Of a stretch of DNA of 64,000 nt, positions 35,750 through 43,852 are shown one piece after another. The notes under the pieces were generated by a model, which had not been told where the DNA came from, made no database searches, and saw only the letters and a list, made by a program, of their open reading frames with translations. The DNA comes from Bacillota bacterium (lineage in GTDB: Bacteria; Bacillota; Clostridia; Oscillospirales; Oscillospiraceae), in contig JAETQY010000009.1 of the NCBI GenBank assembly GCA_021770445.1, positions 19,677 to 83,676 on the forward strand. Direction: 5' to 3'. The position numbers and the translations under genes are program-made. Each line of letters opens with the position of its first letter. The first letter of the stretch is position 1.

Positions 35750-36199
35750 ATGGACTTGAAAATCAAGGCGGTTTCCCCTAAAATCGGGAAAGAAATCCCC
35801 CTGCCCTACTACGCCACCCCCGGCTCGGCGGCCATGGACCTCCACGCCTGTGTGGACGAAGCGGTGACCATCCCCGCCGGCGGGCGGAGGACCATCCCCA
35901 CCGGCATCGCCATCGCCCTGCCCTCAGCAGACTATGTGGCCCTGGTGTACGCCCGCAGCGGCCTGGGCATCAAGCACGGGGTGGCCCCGGCCAACTGCGT
36001 GGGGGTCATCGACAGTGATTACAGAGGTGAAATATTAGTAGGGCTTCAAAACTCTGGGGAATCGGATTTTACCGTTCAGCCCGGGGATCGCATCGCCCAG
36101 CTGATGATCGCCCCGGTGATTCAGGCCAGCATTCAGATGGTGGACGAGCTGGACGACACCGCCCGGGGGGCGGGAGGCTTCGGGTCCACGGGACAATAA
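35750..36199 (+). CDS. dut: dUTP diphosphatase
   Basis: YARSGLGIKHGV, VIDSDYRGEILVGLQN, RIAQLMIAP, GAGGFGSTG. Confidence 0.96.
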   Translation: MDLKIKAVSPKIGKEIPLPYYATPGSAAMDLHACVDEAVTIPAGGRRTIPTGIAIALPSADYVALVYARSGLGIKHGVAPANCVGVIDSDYRGEILVGLQNSGESDFTVQPGDRIAQLMIAPVIQASIQMVDELDDTARGAGGFGSTGQ

Positions 36200-36212
36200 G
36201 GAGGAAACCGCC

Positions 36213-37064
36213 ATGTTCGGTCTGTTTAAGAGCAAAGGGGAAAAGCCCGAGGAGAAGGAGCGCAAGGCCCGGGCTGAGAACCCGGAAAGCCGGCAGTTCA
36301 AGGAGTTCGCCGCCCAGTTTCTCCCGGAGGAGCTGTCCATTCTGGCTGTCACCGGGGCCAACGGCTTCGGCGGCGGCAAGAGTGGCAAAGAGGAGCTGTG
36401 GACGGCCTCCATCGGCCTGACCGCCTGGATGGAGGAGGACAGCCCCGACATCCACCAGGGGGAGTTTGTCCTCAGCACCGTAGGGGACGACCAGCTGCTG
36501 GAGATTTTGCGGCATCGGGCTCCCAGGGATTTCATCCTCAAATTTCGGGGACGGGTGTCGGAGGACGGCAAGCGCCTGCTGCTGCTGGACCTGCCCGAGC
36601 CCGGGTTCGACCCCGACCTGAAGGCGATTTTAGAGGAGCAGAAGAAGCCGGTCACCTTCTGGGAGGAGGGGCTGGGCACCTTCACCCTGAACCGGCAGGT
36701 GAACTGGTTTGAAACCAATGTAGACTGGTTGGGGACGGAGATTTCCATGGTCTTTGACCGGGAGGAGGACCGGGCCGCCTGTATCCAAAACGCCAAGGTC
36801 CTGCTGGCAGCCGCCAACCACTGGGACAAACGGGTGCGGGAGTACGCCGCGGACGAGCTGGTCTCCCTGGCCAACGACTGGGCGGAGGATGAGGAGGTCA
36901 CCCGGGAGCAGTTCATGGAGCGGATGGAGCTGGAATCTATCGAGATTCGGGAGGACGGCGCCTTCGAGTTCTGGTTCGCCGACGGGGAGATGTTCTACGG
37001 CCACTCCATCCATGTGCAGGGCAATCTGACCGACGGCCCTAGCACGGCTCAGATGGAGGGCTGA
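36213..37064 (+). CDS. DUF2262-domain protein
   Basis: C-terminal FWFADGEMFYGHSIHVQG pattern. Confidence 0.65.
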   Translation: MFGLFKSKGEKPEEKERKARAENPESRQFKEFAAQFLPEELSILAVTGANGFGGGKSGKEELWTASIGLTAWMEEDSPDIHQGEFVLSTVGDDQLLEILRHRAPRDFILKFRGRVSEDGKRLLLLDLPEPGFDPDLKAILEEQKKPVTFWEEGLGTFTLNRQVNWFETNVDWLGTEISMVFDREEDRAACIQNAKVLLAAANHWDKRVREYAADELVSLANDWAEDEEVTREQFMERMELESIEIREDGAFEFWFADGEMFYGHSIHVQGNLTDGPSTAQMEG

Positions 37065-37306
37065 TTCAGCGCCTCCAGTATGAGCCGGGCGCCCAGGAGA
37101 AAGCCGGAGCGGTAATACTGAAAATTCCGCCGTTCTTCCCGCTCTCCCTCCAGCTCACACAGGCGGTCGAGAAACGCCTCGCCGAATGCCGCTTCGATCT
37201 TGTCCGTCTCCGAGAAGATTTGGTCGTATAATTCCTGTTGCTTTTTATCCCGCTTGGGGGTAATATCGTATTCACCGCTGAATAATTGATATAGGATGTT
37301 TTCCAT
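37049..37306 (-). CDS. DUF6809-like small protein
   Basis: MENILYQLFSGEYDITPKRDKKQQELYDQIF. Confidence 0.55.
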   Translation of the reverse strand: MENILYQLFSGEYDITPKRDKKQQELYDQIFSETDKIEAAFGEAFLDRLCELEGEREERRNFQYYRSGFLLGARLILEALNQPSI

Positions 37307-37323
37307 TTTAGTACCTCCTCGGA

Positions 37324-37376
37324 AGTCTAATTTAATTAGACTTTGTGGGCTTAGTATAGTCTATTTATATTAGACT
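37324..37376. promoter_or_regulatory. Two palindromic operators in divergent DUF6809/XRE promoter region
   Basis: AGTCTAATTTAATTAGACT (37324-37342) and AGTCTATTTATATTAGACT (37358-37376). Confidence 0.7.
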
Positions 37377-37394
37377 TGTCAAGGGGTATTTGCT

Positions 37395-37637
37395 ATGTTT
37401 TCTAAAAAACTATTTGGTCAACGAATTTCTGAATTGCGAAAGAATTCGGGAGAAACACAAACAGCCCTTGGCGAACTGATTGGAGTGAAAAAGGGGCAGA
37501 TTAGCGGAATAGAGTGCGGCAATGCGACAACTACCGCCGAACGCATCGCCCTGATCTGTGAGCACTACAAGGTCTCCGCCGACTATCTGCTGGGCCTCAC
37601 CGACGACCCGGAGCCGAAATATGGGGTGAAGCCGTGA
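37395..37637 (+). CDS. XRE HTH regulator
   Basis: RISELRKNSGETQTALGELIGVKKGQISGIECGNATTTAERIALICEHYKVSADYLLGL. Confidence 0.85.
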   Translation: MFSKKLFGQRISELRKNSGETQTALGELIGVKKGQISGIECGNATTTAERIALICEHYKVSADYLLGLTDDPEPKYGVKP

Positions 37638-38233
37638 AGATCATCTTAGCCTCCCAGTCGCCCCGGCGGCGGGAGCTGCTGGAGCGGATGGGGATTACGG
37701 ACTTTGAGGTCATCCCCGCCCAGGGGGAGGAGATCGCCACCCGCAGCCTGACCCCCGACCAGCTGGTGGAGGAGCTGTCCAGAAACAAGTGCGCTGAGGT
37801 GGCCGCCACCCATCCGGACGACCTGATTATCGCCGCCGACACGGTGGTGGCGGTGAACAACCGGGTGCTGGGCAAGCCCCGCAATGAGGAGGACGCCGCC
37901 CGGATGCTCAATGCCCTGTCGGGCCGGCTGAATATGGTATACACCGGCGTGACCGTCTCCCTGAGCGGGAAGACAGCCACCGAGCATGAGATCACCTGCG
38001 TCCGCTTCCGCCCTCTGACCCAGGCGGACATTATTCGCTACATCGCCACCGGCGAGCCCATGGACAAGGCTGGGGGCTATGGCATCCAGGGCTACGGCTG
38101 TGTACTGGTGGAGGGCATTTCCGGGGATTATTATAATGTAATGGGCCTGCCGGTGTGCCGGCTGGCCAAAATGCTGGCCCGGTTCGGGGTAGATACCCTG
38201 GCTCTGGCCGCAGAGAAGGAGCAAAGAGCGTGA
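37634..38233 (+). CDS. maf: Maf family nucleoside triphosphate pyrophosphatase
   Basis: IILASQSPRRRELLERMGI; ADTVVAVNNRVLGKP. Confidence 0.95.
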   Translation: MKIILASQSPRRRELLERMGITDFEVIPAQGEEIATRSLTPDQLVEELSRNKCAEVAATHPDDLIIAADTVVAVNNRVLGKPRNEEDAARMLNALSGRLNMVYTGVTVSLSGKTATEHEITCVRFRPLTQADIIRYIATGEPMDKAGGYGIQGYGCVLVEGISGDYYNVMGLPVCRLAKMLARFGVDTLALAAEKEQRA

Positions 38234-39072
38234 AAGATTTCCTCCGGCAAAACGGGGTGCTGCTGCTGGTGATTGCCCTGCTGGCGTCCATTCTCATCGG
38301 GATATTTACCTTTGTGCTCAGCGGCGAGGCAGACCCCCTGTCCAACATTGTGAATACGATCACCTCCCCTGTGCGGGGGGGCATCGCCGCCGCCGCCGAC
38401 TGGGTGGAGGGGGCCTATGCCTATGTGTTCCACAAGGGGGAGCTGGAGGAGGAGCTGGACGCCCTGCGCACCCAGGTGGGCGAGCTCCAGGAGAAGGTGC
38501 GCCAGGGGGAGGAGGCCAGCCGGGAGAACGAGCAGCTCCGGGACCTGCTGGGCCTCCAGGCCCGGCGGCGGGACTTCGTCTTTGAGGCCGCCAAGGTTAC
38601 CGCCCGGTCCACCTCCAACTGGGAGTCCACACTCACCCTGAGCAAGGGCTCTACCGCCGGCATTGAGGCGGGGGACTGCGTGGTCACCCAGACCGGCGTG
38701 CTGGTGGGGGTGGTGGCCGAAACGGGGCTGAACTGGTGTACTGTGTCCACCATCATCGACACCGAGACCGAGATCGGCGGCATCGTCACCCGAACCTACT
38801 CCGCCGGCGTGCTGGAGGGGGACTTTTCCCTGATGAACGAGGGAAAGCTGAAGCTGAACTACCTGCCCGAGGGGGCCCAGCTGGTCACCGGGGACGAGGT
38901 GCTCACCTCCGGCCGGGGCGAGGTGTTCCCCTCCGGGCTGGAGGTAGGCCGGGTAGAGGGGGTCTTTACCGACCCCTCCGGCCAGACCCGCTACGCGGTG
39001 GTGGCCCCCTCGGTGGCCCTGGACTCCCTCATCGAGGTATTTGTCATCAAGGATTTTGAGATTGTCGAGTAG
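38230..39072 (+). CDS. mreC: Rod shape-determining protein MreC (GTG start)
   Basis: TM then coiled coil, LRDLLGL, GVVAETGLNWCTVSTIID, LVTGDEVLTSGRGEVFPSGLEVG. Confidence 0.92.
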   Translation: MKDFLRQNGVLLLVIALLASILIGIFTFVLSGEADPLSNIVNTITSPVRGGIAAAADWVEGAYAYVFHKGELEEELDALRTQVGELQEKVRQGEEASRENEQLRDLLGLQARRRDFVFEAAKVTARSTSNWESTLTLSKGSTAGIEAGDCVVTQTGVLVGVVAETGLNWCTVSTIIDTETEIGGIVTRTYSAGVLEGDFSLMNEGKLKLNYLPEGAQLVTGDEVLTSGRGEVFPSGLEVGRVEGVFTDPSGQTRYAVVAPSVALDSLIEVFVIKDFEIVE

Positions 39073-39148
39073 GGGCCGGCGCCCTCGCCGGCCCGTTTCC
39101 GCAAGATGACGTATTTTGTAAAAGGCGGGCCGCCGAGGGCGGCGGCCC
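39073..39148. repeat. Double hairpin element between mreC and mreD
   Basis: GGGCCGGCG-CCCT-CGCCGGCCC and GGGCCGCC...GGCGGCCC, flanked by GTAGGGGC/GGCCCCTGC. Confidence 0.6.
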
Positions 39149-39168
39149 CTGCGGTAAAGGGGATATCT

Positions 39169-39681
39169 ATGACCCGACGGGATCTGATCCATAAATGGCT
39201 GGTCTACGCCCTGGGGCTGTTGCCCGTGTGGCTGCTGGACGCCTATATCCTGCCCCGGTACCCCCTGTACGGCGCCTCGCCCATGCTGCTGCCCCTGGCG
39301 GTGGCGGCGGTGGCGGTGCTGGAGGGGGCCTACTCGGGCACCGGCTTCGGCCTGGGGGTGGGGCTGCTGTGGGAGCTGGCCTATCCAGGAGGCTTCGGGG
39401 GACTGGTGTTTTTCCTGGCCCTGGCCGGCATGGCCATGGGAGGGGTGTCCCAGTACGCCCTGAGCCAGACCTTTATCGGCTGTCTCATCTGCGCGGCGGG
39501 GACAGTGGGACTGCTGGAGCTGCTGCGCGTTGCCCGGGGGCTGCTCACCAACGCCGCCCCCCTGTCCGCCCTGCTGGAGGCGGCCGCCCCAGAGTTTCTC
39601 TGGTCGGTGGCCTGGACCCCTCTGGTCTGGCTGCTGTTCCGGGCGGTCCACCAGAAGGTGGGCGGGAACAAGCTGGCCTAG
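39169..39681 (+). CDS. mreD: MreD-like membrane protein
   Basis: Hydrophobic protein between mreC and PBP2. Confidence 0.8.
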   Translation: MTRRDLIHKWLVYALGLLPVWLLDAYILPRYPLYGASPMLLPLAVAAVAVLEGAYSGTGFGLGVGLLWELAYPGGFGGLVFFLALAGMAMGGVSQYALSQTFIGCLICAAGTVGLLELLRVARGLLTNAAPLSALLEAAAPEFLWSVAWTPLVWLLFRAVHQKVGGNKLA

Positions 39682-39778
39682 GCCTCGCCGGCCGGGCGTT
39701 CCTTTCTTGAAAGAAAGGAACCGAAAGAACTTTCGGGCAAAATTGCGTTTTGCCTGCGTTTTTGCAAAGGAGACCCCA

Positions 39779-42079
39779 ATGAATACAAAGCAGTTTCACC
39801 GCCGGGTGTGGGCCATCGTGCTGCTACTGGCCCTGATGGTCACGGGCATGGGAGCCACCCTGTACGATTTACAGATCAACAACGGGGACAACTATCTCAA
39901 GCAGACCCAGAAGAAGATCGCCGAGACCCAGTCTGTCCCTGCCGCCCGGGGCAATCTCTATGACCGAAACGGTCAGGTGCTGGTGTCCAACCGGGTGATC
40001 TACCAGGTCAGCCTGGATGTGGGTCTGATGGATAAGGACGAGAGGAGGGACCGCAACGAGATCCTCCTCACCCTCTTCCAGGCCGCCCGGACGGAGGGGG
40101 TGGAGTGGACGGACAATCTGCCCATCACCAAGACGGCCCCCTTCCGTTTTACCACCGACGATCCCTACTACGTCGTCTCTCAGGACGAGGACGGCAACGA
40201 GGTAAAGACCCTCACCCGGCTGGGCCGGCTGGCGGTCAAGCTGGGTTGGGTGGACGACCCCACCAAGGAGCCGGAGGCGGAGACGGAGAGCGCCCCCGCC
40301 AAGGAGCCCGGCCTGCTGGACAAGCTGAAGAGCCTCCTGAAGGGAGGGACGTCTGCGGATACCCCCAAGAAGTCCAAGGAGCCCAAGCCCCTGCTGGAGG
40401 CGGAGGCGCTGCTGGGGAAGATGTGCGAGAGCTTCTCCATCAAGGGCGAGGGGGCCGTGGACCGGAAAAAGGCCGCTAAAAACGGCGAGACTGTCCCAGA
40501 TTTGAACATCGGGGATATGTCCAAAACGGACGCCCGGGCCCTGGCCGGGGTGCTCTATGAGCTGAATCTGCGCAGTCAGGATATCTATACCGCCGCGGAG
40601 TATGTCTTTGCCGACCACGTGGACATCGACTTTATTTCCCGGGTGAAGGAACAGGACCTGACCGGCGTGGTCATCGAGGCCACCACCGTGCGGCAGTACC
40701 ACACCAAATACGCCGCCCACCTACTGGGCCGAGTGGCCCAGATGGACCGGAACGAGTGGGAATACTACAAGACGGTGGATGAGGACGGCGACGGTGTGCC
40801 AGACTACCAGATGAACAATGTGGTGGGCAAGGAGGGGGCCGAGCTGGCCTTTGAGAGCCTGCTTCGGGGCCGGCCCGGCACCCGGACGGTGGAGCGGAAC
40901 ACCAAGGGTAAGATTGTGGCCCAGGACTGGAAGAGAGAGCCGGAGCCGGGGGCGAACGTGGTGCTCACCCTGGACATTGGCCTACAGGGCTATGTGGAGA
41001 ATCTGCTGGCCGACGCCGTCCCCAAGCTGGAGAGCGAGGAGACGGAGGGGGCCGCCTGCGTGGTGCTGGACGTGAAGGGGGCCGATGTGCTGGCCGCCGC
41101 CTCTTACCCCACCTTTGACCTGGCCAACTACGCTGCCGAGCTGGCCGAGAAGGCGGAGGATCCCCTCAAGCCCTTCCTGAATCGGGCCCTCAGCGGCCTC
41201 TATCCCCCGGGGTCCACATTTAAGATGCTCACCGCCATCGCCGGGCTGGAGGAGGAGATTATCACCCCCACCACCCAGATTCGGGACGAGGGGCAGTATA
41301 ACTACTACGGCCCCAACGGGCCCAAGTGCTGGATCTTCCGACAGTACGGGAGCAAGCACGGCCTGGTCAACGTGACCCGCGCCATCGAGGTCTCCTGCAA
41401 CTACTTTATGTTCGACGTGGGCCGTCAGCTGGGCATCGACAAGCTGGTGGACTACGCCTCCCGCTTTGGGCTGGGGGAGAAGACAGGCATCGAGCTGTCT
41501 GAGAATCCCGGCGTTATGGCCAGCCCGGCCTATACAGAATCCCATGGCGGCACCTGGTATCAGGGCAATGTGCTGTCGGTGGCCATCGGCCAGGAGAGCA
41601 GCCAGTTTACCCCTCTCCAGCTGGCCAACTATATCGCCACCCTGGTCAACGGTGGCACCCGAAATGCCGTTCACCTGCTGAAGGAGGTCAAATCCAGCGA
41701 TTTCTCCCAGGTGCTCCAGAGCTATGAGCCCCAGGTGTTGGACACCATTGAGATCCAGGACCAGAATCTGAACGCGGTAAAGGCGGGTATGCTGGCCCTG
41801 ACCACCAACAACAACGCAGTGAAGCAGCACTTTCAGAGCCTGCCCTTCCAGGCCGGCGCCAAGACGGGCTCCGCCCAGGTCAGCGGACAAAACGAGTCAA
41901 ACGCCGTTTTCGTCTGCTTCGCCCCCTATGACGACCCGGAGATCGCGGTGGCCATTGCGGTGGAGCATGGCGGCAGCGGCAGCGAGCTGGCCGGCATAGC
42001 GGCCGATGTGCTGCGCTACTACTTCTCTTCCCAGGAGACCCGGGAGGAAATTCCCGTGGAAAATACCCTGATTCGATAA
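39779..42079 (+). CDS. mrdA: Penicillin-binding protein 2
   Basis: GNLYDRNGQVLVSN; YPPGSTFKMLTAI (SxxK); SCNYFMFDVG (SxN); AKTGSAQ (KTG). Confidence 0.93.
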   Translation: MNTKQFHRRVWAIVLLLALMVTGMGATLYDLQINNGDNYLKQTQKKIAETQSVPAARGNLYDRNGQVLVSNRVIYQVSLDVGLMDKDERRDRNEILLTLFQAARTEGVEWTDNLPITKTAPFRFTTDDPYYVVSQDEDGNEVKTLTRLGRLAVKLGWVDDPTKEPEAETESAPAKEPGLLDKLKSLLKGGTSADTPKKSKEPKPLLEAEALLGKMCESFSIKGEGAVDRKKAAKNGETVPDLNIGDMSKTDARALAGVLYELNLRSQDIYTAAEYVFADHVDIDFISRVKEQDLTGVVIEATTVRQYHTKYAAHLLGRVAQMDRNEWEYYKTVDEDGDGVPDYQMNNVVGKEGAELAFESLLRGRPGTRTVERNTKGKIVAQDWKREPEPGANVVLTLDIGLQGYVENLLADAVPKLESEETEGAACVVLDVKGADVLAAASYPTFDLANYAAELAEKAEDPLKPFLNRALSGLYPPGSTFKMLTAIAGLEEEIITPTTQIRDEGQYNYYGPNGPKCWIFRQYGSKHGLVNVTRAIEVSCNYFMFDVGRQLGIDKLVDYASRFGLGEKTGIELSENPGVMASPAYTESHGGTWYQGNVLSVAIGQESSQFTPLQLANYIATLVNGGTRNAVHLLKEVKSSDFSQVLQSYEPQVLDTIEIQDQNLNAVKAGMLALTTNNNAVKQHFQSLPFQAGAKTGSAQVSGQNESNAVFVCFAPYDDPEIAVAIAVEHGGSGSELAGIAADVLRYYFSSQETREEIPVENTLIR

Positions 42080-42162
42080 TTCCCCCGCAAAAAATGAGGG
42101 GCCCGCCCGGAGGGCGGGCTAACTCATAAATTTTCAAAAACGAACAAGGAGATGTACTGATT

Positions 42163-42975
42163 ATGGCAGAAAACTGCACCCACGACTGCTCCAGCTGTTC
42201 CGCTGACTGCTCCTCTCGGGACCTGCGGGTCCCGGCCAACGCCCTGTCCAGCATCAAGCAGGTCATCGCGGTGGTGAGCGGAAAGGGCGGCGTAGGCAAG
42301 AGCACCGTCACCGCCTCCCTGGCGGCCGCTATGGCGAAGAAGGGCAAAAAGGTGGCCATTCTGGACGCCGACATCACCGGCCCCTCCATCCCCACCGCCT
42401 TCGGTGTACATGAGCGGGCCACCGGCTCCGACGCAGGCATCGACCCGGCTATTACAAAGGGCGGCATCAAGCTCATGTCCCTGAACCTCCTCTCTGCCAA
42501 CGAGACCGACCCGGTCATCTGGCGGGGACCCGTTATCGCCGGGGTGGTCACCCAGTTCTGGCAGGAGGTGGTCTGGGGCGACATCGACTATATGTTTGTG
42601 GATATGCCCCCCGGAACCGGCGACGTGCCCCTCACCGTGTTCCAGTCCCTCCCTGTGGACGGGGCGATCGTGGTCACCTCTCCCCAGGACCTGGTGTCTA
42701 TGATCGTGTCCAAGGCGGTGAACATGGCCAAGATGATGGATATCCCCGTGCTGGGCCTGGTGGAGAACTACAGCTATTTCCAGTGTCCCGACTGCGGCAA
42801 ACAGCACGCCATCTTCGGCGAGAGCCGCATCGACCAGGTGGCCGCCGATCTGGAGGTCCCCGTGCTGGCCAAGCTGCCCATCGACCCCGCCTGGGCCGCC
42901 GCCTTTGACGCCGGGAAGATCGAGGACTTCCCCTCCGAGGCCATGACCCGGCTGGCCGAACAGCTGGAGCGCTGA
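42163..42975 (+). CDS. mrp: Mrp/NBP35 family ATP-binding protein
   Basis: VVSGKGGVGKSTVTASLA; MFVDMPPGTGDVPLTVFQ. Confidence 0.93.
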   Translation: MAENCTHDCSSCSADCSSRDLRVPANALSSIKQVIAVVSGKGGVGKSTVTASLAAAMAKKGKKVAILDADITGPSIPTAFGVHERATGSDAGIDPAITKGGIKLMSLNLLSANETDPVIWRGPVIAGVVTQFWQEVVWGDIDYMFVDMPPGTGDVPLTVFQSLPVDGAIVVTSPQDLVSMIVSKAVNMAKMMDIPVLGLVENYSYFQCPDCGKQHAIFGESRIDQVAADLEVPVLAKLPIDPAWAAAFDAGKIEDFPSEAMTRLAEQLER

Positions 42976-43017
42976 GTAAGCATGCCCGATCCAGTCCATT
43001 TCAGGAGACGACATGCC

Positions 43018-43728
43018 ATGCTCAGCAGTCTTATCAATGTTTTAATTGCCGCTTTCGCCGCCGTTTCCGTGGGCCTGAGCGGCTGTCGATCCCTGCTCCC
43101 TCCGCCCTACGACTACTCCCAGCCCGTTCCCCAGAGCGAGCAGCGGGAGGATTCCTGGTTTGAGGACAGCGCCGTGATCGGCCACTCCCTGATGGAGGGC
43201 TTTGAGGGGTTCTCCAAGGTGGACGCCGACATCCACTTTTTCACCGATACCGGGATCTCCGCCGAGAGGGCCGCGGACTACAGCAAGTTCGATTTGCCGG
43301 ACGGCGGGACCGGCACCCTGGCGGACGGCCTGAGACAGAAGGAGTTCAGCAAGATCTATATCATGCTGGGGGTAAACGAGATCACCACCTCCAAGGATAA
43401 GCTGAAGCAGAATATGGCCAACCTGATCCAGATCGTCCGGGACGATCAGCCCGAGGGCGTCCCCATCTACGTTCTGAACCTCACCCCCACCACCAGGAAA
43501 AAGTCGGACAGCTCCGATTTCAACCAGAAGAACGTCAAGCGGCTGAACGAGGCCCTGGCTGAGCTGTGTGAGGAACAGGAGTGCTATCTGGTGGACCTGT
43601 GGTCTTGCTTCGCCGACGAGGAGGGCTATCTCCCGGAGGAGAAGTCCACCGACGGCGTCCACCTCAAGGCCGCGCAGTACCGGGTCATGGCCGATTTTCT
43701 CCTGTGCCACACCGTGGAGGAACAATAG
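43018..43728 (+). CDS. SGNH/GDSL-family lipoprotein
   Basis: Lipobox-like VGLSGCRS; VIGHSLMEG; STDGVHL. Confidence 0.75.
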   Translation: MLSSLINVLIAAFAAVSVGLSGCRSLLPPPYDYSQPVPQSEQREDSWFEDSAVIGHSLMEGFEGFSKVDADIHFFTDTGISAERAADYSKFDLPDGGTGTLADGLRQKEFSKIYIMLGVNEITTSKDKLKQNMANLIQIVRDDQPEGVPIYVLNLTPTTRKKSDSSDFNQKNVKRLNEALAELCEEQECYLVDLWSCFADEEGYLPEEKSTDGVHLKAAQYRVMADFLLCHTVEEQ

Positions 43729-43782
43729 AGGATCCCCCGGCGTCAGCCGGGGAATTTTTCTGCGCCGGGGAGAAAAAAGCCC

Positions 43783-43831
43783 TTGACAACTTCCGTGGTT
43801 TGTGGTAAAACTTCGATAGTAAGTTATAACT
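43783..43831 (+). promoter_or_regulatory. Promoter and palindromic site upstream of feoAB
   Basis: TTGACA-17 nt-TAAAAC; AGTTATAACT perfect palindrome at 43822-43831. Confidence 0.55.
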
Positions 43832-43852
43832 AACTGTTTGGGAGGAAGCCAT

